Source: Frankia sp. AiPa1 (GTDB taxonomy: Bacteria > Actinomycetota > Actinomycetes > Frankiales > Frankiaceae). Taken from it: 64,000 nt of DNA. The stretch spans positions 1 through 64,000 of the forward strand of contig NZ_JALKFZ020000033.1 of NCBI RefSeq assembly GCF_023243075.1, given 5' to 3'. The notes under the pieces were generated by a model. It was not told where the DNA came from and searched no databases. It was given only the letters and a program-made list of their open reading frames with translations. Positions 58,858 through 64,000 of the stretch are shown here, piece after piece. Each line of letters opens with the position of its first letter. Position 1 is the first letter of the stretch. The translations under genes were made by a program, and so were the position numbers.

Positions 58858-60096
58858 GTGCTGCCGCTGGCGGCTACGCATCCATTCAGCCGACTGCGAC
58901 CGATCCGACTACGACTGATCCGGCTACGGCCGATGCGGTGGCGGCCGATACGGTGGCGGCCGGTGCCGACGACTGCCGCCGGTGCCGAGTTCGTGCTCGT
59001 CATCGGGATGCTCGGTTATCGCGGCGTTGATCTGATCCAGGCGGCGGTCACCATGCCCAACGCCCTGGACCGCTCCCCTCGGCCAGCGCTTTGCCTTTTC
59101 TTCACCTGCATCCTGGTTATTGAATCCGCTGTTCTCGCCGTGCTGCTGTTGCGGCGCGGTCGCTATGATGATGCTCGGGTTGGCATCCTCGAACTGGTCA
59201 GCGGCGTCGGCCTGCTGCTGGCCACAATGACGTTCACCCAGCCGTCGGACCGTTTCGCGAACTGGGCGGACTGGGGGTTTCCGGTCACCCTTGGGACGAC
59301 GGTGGGAATGGGTGTCGTGTTCCAGCGGTGGTCACGGGTGTTCGGCGCCACCGCACTGCTGGCCGGCGCCTATCTGGTGAGCACGGGATCGGTTCCGTCG
59401 AGTTCGAACTCCTGGTCCAACGCCGTGACCAACACGTCTTCGTACTTCGGGTTCGCCCTGGTCGTGCGCGCACTGGCCGGCTATCTGCGCCGGCTGGCGG
59501 CGGACGCGGACCTGGCGCGGCGGCGGGTCGAGCAGCTTGCCCGGGAGGCCGAGCGTGAGCGCACGAGGCTGCTCCTGCACGATCAGGAGTCCGTGCTGCG
59601 GCTCGCGGCCAGCGACGGGCTCGACCCGACGATCACCGCGGCGGTTCGCGTGCAGGCGGCCAGCGGTGCCACGCGGATTCGCGCCTATCTGGAGAACCAG
59701 AACGCCGAGTCGGGTGATCTGGCGGCGTGTCTTCGGACGGCCGCGGCCGAGTTCGCGGACCTCGCACCCGTGCTCAACGTTCACCTCGCCCGGGGGGCGG
59801 TTCCGGCCGCGCAGGTGGGGGCGATCACCAGCGCCGTGCGGACCCTGCTGCACAACGTTCGGCGCCATGCGAGGGCCGACACCGTCACCCTGCACGCCCA
59901 GAGCACCGAGGGCGGCGGCTGGGAGATCTCGGTACGCGACGACGGCGCGGGATTTGACCAGTTTCGCCAGGCCGAGGGCTTCGGCCTGCGGGTTCAGGTC
60001 CGGGCGCAGCTGGCAGCCGTCGGCGGCCACACCGAGGTCAGAAGCTCACCTGGTGCCGGCACCAGCGTGCGGATGTGGCGGGGCGGCGCAGCATGA
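58858..60096 (+). CDS. Sensor histidine kinase with Arg-rich N-terminal repeat
   Basis: GTG 58858 follows GGGGGAGG; 412 residues. Residues 12-36 are a tandem Arg-rich repeat (RLRPIRLRLIRLRPMRW), encoded by a repeat unit of about 15-18 bp. About five membrane helices follow (LVIGMLGYRGVDLI, FFTCILVIESAVLAVLLL, GVGLLLATM). A long helix carries the probable phospho-acceptor His241 in RLLLHDQES. The ATPase part has LLHNVRRHARA (N box) and RDDGAGFD (G1). It pairs by ATGA overlap with the response regulator. Confidence 0.8.
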   Translation: MLPLAATHPFSRLRPIRLRLIRLRPMRWRPIRWRPVPTTAAGAEFVLVIGMLGYRGVDLIQAAVTMPNALDRSPRPALCLFFTCILVIESAVLAVLLLRRGRYDDARVGILELVSGVGLLLATMTFTQPSDRFANWADWGFPVTLGTTVGMGVVFQRWSRVFGATALLAGAYLVSTGSVPSSSNSWSNAVTNTSSYFGFALVVRALAGYLRRLAADADLARRRVEQLAREAERERTRLLLHDQESVLRLAASDGLDPTITAAVRVQAASGATRIRAYLENQNAESGDLAACLRTAAAEFADLAPVLNVHLARGAVPAAQVGAITSAVRTLLHNVRRHARADTVTLHAQSTEGGGWEISVRDDGAGFDQFRQAEGFGLRVQVRAQLAAVGGHTEVRSSPGAGTSVRMWRGGAA

Positions 60097-60863
60097 CCAC
60101 CGTGCCCCGAGATCCGCCGGAGCCGCCCCAGCGTGGCATGGGTAGCGCGGGTGGCATGGGGGGCGCGGGTGGCGCAGGCGGTCCCGAGGACGAGTCCGCT
60201 CCCCGGCCCGGCCCGCGGCGGCCTGCCGTCGCCGTCATCGACGATGACACCGTCATCCGGGAAGGGCTGGCGCTGTTGCTGCCGGACGTCGATGTGCTGC
60301 TGACGGCCAGGCATCTCGGCGAGTTTGAGGCGCTCGTCCCCCGAGCCGGGCCGGTCGACGTCGTCCTGGTGGACCTCAGCCTGACCGGGCTCGAGGCCGA
60401 CGGCGTGCCGCAGGGTCGGCGGGCCGTACGGCGGCTGCGCGAGCAGGGGTGGCGCTGCCTGATCTACACGGGCGAACGCCGGCTGCTCGTCCTCGCCGGC
60501 TGCCTTGCCGAGGGCGCCCGCGGCATCGTCCACAAGACCGAGTCGACGCGCGCCCTGCGCGACGCCATCGGGAAGGTCGCGGACGGCGGGTTCGTCCTGT
60601 CCCCCGCCGTCACCGGTCTGGCGGACGCGGTCAGCCAGATCGGGCGCCTACCGACGCTGACCGAACGCCAACAACAGGTGCTCAGCGGCCGGGCGCGCGG
60701 CGAGCCGTTCCGCGAGATCGCCGAGCGGCTTTACATCACCAGGAAGACCGCCGAGGAACACATGTCGACGGTCGCGGCGAAGTTCGCCGACTACCTGCGC
60801 ACCCACAGCCCGGCCGATCTCGAACGCGAGCTGGGCCTGGCTCCCGGCGACCTCATGCGGTGA
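60093..60863 (+). CDS. LuxR/NarL-type response regulator
   Basis: 256 residues; ATG 60093. After a Gly-rich leader of about 40 residues (MGGAGGAGG) comes the receiver, with AVIDDDTVI (acidic pair) and phosphorylatable Asp94 in VVLVDLSLTG. It continues with HKTESTRALRDAI. The C-terminal HTH reads LTERQQQVLSGRARGEPFRE and LYITRKTAEEHMSTV. It is the partner of the preceding kinase. Targets unknown. Confidence 0.88.
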   Translation: MTTVPRDPPEPPQRGMGSAGGMGGAGGAGGPEDESAPRPGPRRPAVAVIDDDTVIREGLALLLPDVDVLLTARHLGEFEALVPRAGPVDVVLVDLSLTGLEADGVPQGRRAVRRLREQGWRCLIYTGERRLLVLAGCLAEGARGIVHKTESTRALRDAIGKVADGGFVLSPAVTGLADAVSQIGRLPTLTERQQQVLSGRARGEPFREIAERLYITRKTAEEHMSTVAAKFADYLRTHSPADLERELGLAPGDLMR

Positions 60864-60921
60864 CCGCCGAGGCCAGCGGTCGGCATGGCCATGGCCATGC
60901 GATGGCCGGGCAACGCGGCGG

Positions 60922-61713
60922 TCAGAGGTAGTCCTGGGGGCAGGTGGCGCTGTTCCTCAGGTAGGAGCCGTTGCTCCACACGGTGCCGTCACCGATCCGG
61001 CGGCGATACAGGCCGCACAGTCTCGTCTGGCCCGAGTAGACGTAGGCCATCAGCGCGGCCGGAACGTCGCCGTACCGCGGCGGCGTCGCGAGCAGGGCCG
61101 CGCGGACGCTGCTGGTGCTCTTACCGTTGATGTAGCCGGGGCCGACGTTGTAGGCCCAGTCGACGAGTGCGTCGAACTGGTTCTGGGAAATCGGGGTGTT
61201 GGGAATGCCGGCGCGGATGGCCGGAATCACCTTTGACTCGATATCGGCGTGGGCCAGTTCTCGAGCCTGGTCACGGGTGAGGGACCCCCACTGGGCACGG
61301 TCCTGATCGGTGCATATACCGCGGTGGATCAGATGGCCGTTGCCGATCGTGCAGTTCCCGGTCGCGTCGTCGTACGGGGCGGCGCGGAATCCCTCCCAGC
61401 CGAGGAGGTACGTCACGCCGGCGTCCGAGAGGTCCAGGTCCTGCGGCAGGTGCAGGTCCTGCGGCAGGACCTGACCGGTCGCGGACGTGGGCGGCACGGC
61501 TGCCGGCGTGTCGGCCGCGGCCGGGCCCGCTACGGGCCCGAGCACCATCCCGCCGACGATCGTGACTGCGATACCCAGCGTTGTGAGGCTGCGGGCCCGC
61601 GGTGCCCCGATGCGACCCGCCTGTCGGGGAGGCCTGGGGGCCTGCCTCCGGGCCGGTGGACGCCCGAAGCCCGCGATTATGTGTCCCAAGGTGCGCGCGG
61701 CAATAGCGTGCAT
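60922..61713 (-). CDS. Secreted GH24-type (phage-like) lysozyme
   Basis: ATG 61713 is chosen because the upstream codons lack signal character; 263 residues. A basic region and a membrane or signal segment (LTTLGIAVTIVGGMVLGPVA) are followed by the GH24 core. That core has LLGWEGFRAAPYDDATGNC (catalytic Glu and Asp), TIGNGHLIHRG, NQFDALVDWAYNVGPGYING and LCGLYRRRIGDG. The family hydrolyses the glycan strands of peptidoglycan. It resembles phage endolysins but has an export signal and no neighbouring phage genes. Confidence 0.82.
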   Translation of the reverse strand: MHAIAARTLGHIIAGFGRPPARRQAPRPPRQAGRIGAPRARSLTTLGIAVTIVGGMVLGPVAGPAAADTPAAVPPTSATGQVLPQDLHLPQDLDLSDAGVTYLLGWEGFRAAPYDDATGNCTIGNGHLIHRGICTDQDRAQWGSLTRDQARELAHADIESKVIPAIRAGIPNTPISQNQFDALVDWAYNVGPGYINGKSTSSVRAALLATPPRYGDVPAALMAYVYSGQTRLCGLYRRRIGDGTVWSNGSYLRNSATCPQDYL

Positions 61714-62164
61714 GGCCAGGATGCGCACGGTCCTCCCAGTAGTTCGCGGACAGTTCACCTGGGCGTCGCCCATCATGAATGGAATCACGGAGGATGAACC
61801 ACAAGGCACGGGGTAGCCCAAAAAATTGTCTCGCCTTAACAAAGGAATTTCGGGTCCGAAAAGCACGGCGGATCGCGGGCCGCCGCTCGCCGCTGTGGTC
61901 TAACCCGGACGGATGAACCCACAGCCGCGCCGAGCGCCGGCTGGGACGGCGCCATGACCCGCGCGAGGGATGAGGGGCTGGGGCCAGCGCGCCAAGCCTC
62001 GCGCTGGACCGGCGTTCCTACGAGGCGGATCGACGTCCGCTGAAACGGACCGATGGTTGTTCGGGATCGGCCGGCGCCGCCGGGACCCTGAGGGGTACTC
62101 CGACCCCCGTGGCAAGGACGTTACGGCACTCGACCTGCCGTCAAGAAACCCACACACTGGTTCC
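61714..62164. other. Non-coding spacer
   Basis: No gene was supported. An AT-rich patch (AAAAAATTGTC) at about 61820-61830 may belong to the lysozyme promoter. Confidence 0.35.
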
Positions 62165-62356
62165 ATGCGATGGATCACGGAAACGGGAAGCCGGATAGAG
62201 CTGCTCAACCCCTACGCCGCGGAGGAGTACGCCGACTATCTGCTGCGGGTCACGGCTGCCGACGGCACGGAGATCGGCTTTTTCGCCTCGGTCACCGACC
62301 TGCAGAACAACGTCGACCTCGCCGGTCTGCGGGCGGTGGGGGCGTCCGAGCACTGA
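62165..62356 (+). CDS. Small hypothetical protein, 63 aa
   Basis: ATG 62165 opens a short beta-alpha protein (RWITETGSRIELLNPYAAEE, LLRVTAADGTEIGFFASVTD). Ribosome site weak, codon use good. It precedes the Hsp20 gene by 131 bp in the same direction. Unknown function. Confidence 0.5.
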   Translation: MRWITETGSRIELLNPYAAEEYADYLLRVTAADGTEIGFFASVTDLQNNVDLAGLRAVGASEH

Positions 62357-62487
62357 ACCCGCCGCTTTCGCCTCGGCGTTCGACTTTGGAGCCATCGACC
62401 TTGGAGCCATCTTCGGCGCGAGACTTGCCACCGCCGACGCGCCGCTGATGCCATGGGAGATGGCGCAGACATGGCTGGAGGAACCTG

Positions 62488-62961
62488 ATGTTCATCCGCA
62501 GCGATCCGTTCCGTGATCTTGACCGGCTCACGCAGCAGATGTTCGCCTCGATGTCCCGGCCGGTCGCGATGCCGATGGATGCCTACCGGATCGGCGACGA
62601 GTACCTCGTCCACCTGGATCTGCCGGGAGTTGACCCGGCCACGATCGATCTGTCGGTCGAACGCGACGTGCTGACCGTCGCCGCCGAGCGCCGTCCACCG
62701 GTCGCCGACGGCACACCGATGCAGATCGCCGAGCGTCCGAGCGGCCGGTTCAGCCGACGACTGCTTCTCGGCGACGGCCTGGACACCGAACGCATCGCGG
62801 CCCGTTACGACGCGGGTGTGCTGACCTTGCGGATTCCCATCGCCCCGCAGGCCCGCCCACGCCGCATCGCCATCGATGGTCTCCAGAGTCAGGACGGCGC
62901 TGGAGGCGGCCGCGCACTGCCAGCACCACCCGGTCGCGCACCACTGGCCATCGAAGCCTGA
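62488..62961 (+). CDS. Hsp20/alpha-crystallin small heat-shock protein
   Basis: 157 residues, ATG 62488 behind GGAGGAACC. The N-terminal arm FIRSDPFRDLDRLTQQMF is followed by the crystallin domain: DAYRIGDEYLVHLDLPGVDP, RDVLTVAAERRP, GRFSRRLLLGDGLDTERI and the GVLTLRIPIA motif. The conserved IxI-type tail is replaced by an Ala/Gly-rich extension. It is an ATP-independent holdase. Confidence 0.88.
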   Translation: MFIRSDPFRDLDRLTQQMFASMSRPVAMPMDAYRIGDEYLVHLDLPGVDPATIDLSVERDVLTVAAERRPPVADGTPMQIAERPSGRFSRRLLLGDGLDTERIAARYDAGVLTLRIPIAPQARPRRIAIDGLQSQDGAGGGRALPAPPGRAPLAIEA

Positions 62962-62979
62962 GGTAACGCCCCGGGCAGG

Positions 62980-63537
62980 TCAGCGCAGGTCAGCGAGGGC
63001 AGCGCGCAGGCGGGTCCAGGGGAAGACGGTGTTCTCCCGACCGGGCTGGTCGGCGCCGGCACGGGGGTCGCCTGGGTCGCCGAACACCAGACGCACGCCC
63101 CAACCGCGCAGCGCCTCGAGACTCGCGGCGTAGGCGGGATGACCGGCCAGCGCGCTGTTCGGGTACGGCGCCATGACGATCGGCCGGCCGCCGCCGAGCG
63201 CCTCGTTGAGCAGGCCGAGCGCCAGCGTGTCCGAGATCCCGGCCACGATCTTGTTGATCGTGTTGAAGGTGGCCGGCACGACGACCAACGCGTCCGCCGG
63301 GGGCAGCACGTCCGGCTCGCCCGGCCGTTTGTACTGCGACCGGACTGGATGACCGGTGAGCTGCGTCAACCCACCGGCGTCGAGGAACCCCAACGCCGCT
63401 GGCGTCGCGACCACGCACACGTCCCATCCGTCCGCCTGGACGTCGGCGACGAACGCCGGCAGGTCCGCCGCCGGGTACCCGCCGCAGGCCACCACATACA
63501 GCACTCGCCCGCCCGATGATGGACCACTCACCGCCAT
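62980..63537 (-). CDS. HFCD/Dfp-like flavoprotein
   Basis: ATG 63537; 185 residues. RVLYVVACGGYPAADLPAFV, DGWDVCVVATPAALGFLD and ADALVVVPATFNTINKIVAG, followed by SDTLALGLLNEAL and RPIVMAPYPNSALAGHPAY, are the hallmarks of homo-oligomeric flavin-containing Cys decarboxylases. The substrate is unknown; a stand-alone CoaC-like or lantibiotic-decarboxylase-like role is possible. Confidence 0.8.
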   Translation of the reverse strand: MAVSGPSSGGRVLYVVACGGYPAADLPAFVADVQADGWDVCVVATPAALGFLDAGGLTQLTGHPVRSQYKRPGEPDVLPPADALVVVPATFNTINKIVAGISDTLALGLLNEALGGGRPIVMAPYPNSALAGHPAYAASLEALRGWGVRLVFGDPGDPRAGADQPGRENTVFPWTRLRAALADLR

Positions 63538-63612
63538 TACCCGCCTTCCCTCGTCCGGCCACGACTGTCGGGACCTCGCTGCCACGCGGCCCCGGTCAGC
63601 GGTAGGCGCGGC

Positions 63613-64000
63613 TCAGTACAGCACGCGCTGGCTCCTGCCGTTGGTTCCGACGGCGAGGTCTCCTTTGAGCACCCGGTAGACCGTCGCCTGGGTGGCGTCG
63701 TTACACGAGTAGTACAGGTCGCCCGCCCGGTCCACGGCGACGCCGAACAGCCGCTCGGTCGCTCCCACACATGTCCCACGCAGCAGCACTTTTGGCGCCA
63801 TCGCGGTGGGGTCGAGCAACGAGACCGTCCGGGCGTCCGCGTCGGTGAACAGAATGCCGCGTCCACCCGGCGCCGGCGCCAACGTGGTGATCGCGGCCTC
63901 GTCGAGTGAGCGCTGCAGCACCGTGGTGATCGCCCCGTTCTCGATCAGATGAATGCGGGCGTATCCCCCGGCATAGGAAAGCACGAACACCCGCCCGGCC
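63613..64000 (-). CDS. Beta-propeller protein, C-terminal part (cut by the window)
   Basis: The frame is open to the window edge; at least 128 residues. LSYAGGYARIHLIENGAIT, LAPAPGGRGILFTDADARTV and LFGVAVDRAGDLYYSCND are blades of an NHL/SMP-30-like propeller. Start and remaining blades lie to the right. Function cannot be inferred. Confidence 0.7.
   Translation of the reverse strand, partial: AGRVFVLSYAGGYARIHLIENGAITTVLQRSLDEAAITTLAPAPGGRGILFTDADARTVSLLDPTAMAPKVLLRGTCVGATERLFGVAVDRAGDLYYSCNDATQATVYRVLKGDLAVGTNGRSQRVLY

Overview
The window is GC-rich DNA with many GTG and TTG starts and tightly overlapping genes (ATGA and GTGA junctions). Its families (SCO6880/PrgI-type T4SS, actinobacterial leader peptide, type III PKS, replication-relaxation protein) indicate a filamentous actinomycete. 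A Frankia-like host is my best guess, but that is inference. The window holds the right-hand part of a large integrative conjugative element (about 1-45.4 kb) and then ordinary chromosome (45.4-64 kb). The element ends at a Met-type (CAT) tRNA gene next to a large serine integrase. Its left end was not found and probably lies outside the window.

Element backbone: 0.3-6.5 kb is a rightward run of small ICE-type accessory genes (zinc-ribbon-like proteins, a methyltransferase without its catalytic motif, paralogous hypotheticals, one frameshifted gene). 28.9-40.2 kb is a leftward conjugation operon: sigma-like protein, VirB2-like pilin, VirB6-like channel protein, PrgI/SCO6880 protein, VirB4, VirD4, replication-relaxation protein, and a lytic transglycosylase/NlpC hydrolase. 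40.24-40.73 kb is a divergent control region full of short iterated motifs. 40.7-45.4 kb carries two degenerate methyltransferases, fragments of recombinases and the integrase.

Cargo island, 6.9-28.9 kb: this is a patchwork of candidate defence genes. It includes a membrane protein with an effector-associated domain, an Mrr-like nuclease, a transglutaminase-like protein, a phosphorothioation-dependent HNH nuclease, an AbiJ-like nuclease, an HEPN protein, a nuclease-TM-WD40 protein interrupted by an IS, and a PIN-like protein. A dispersed repeat of about 54 bp occurs eight times. In most cases it lies just upstream of, and in the same orientation as, one cassette. Two Tn7-like transposon ends are inserted at exactly the same base of two copies. 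One of these transposons (18522-21118) is complete, with 5-bp target duplications. A partial copy sits on the 3' end of the last conjugation gene. My reading is that this repeat is the target at which a TnsAB-type transposon family stacked cargo downstream of the T4SS operon.

Chromosome: 45.7-49.8 kb is a four-gene operon (UbiA prenyltransferase, methyltransferase, acyl-CoA dehydrogenase, type III polyketide synthase), probably for a prenylated phenolic metabolite. It is followed by a Uma2 nuclease-fold gene. A Cys-containing leader peptide precedes a peptide/nickel-type ABC transporter operon (51.2-56.9 kb). The rest holds two secreted cell-wall hydrolases, a PH-like protein, a two-component system, an Hsp20 chaperone, a flavoprotein and a beta-propeller protein cut by the window end.
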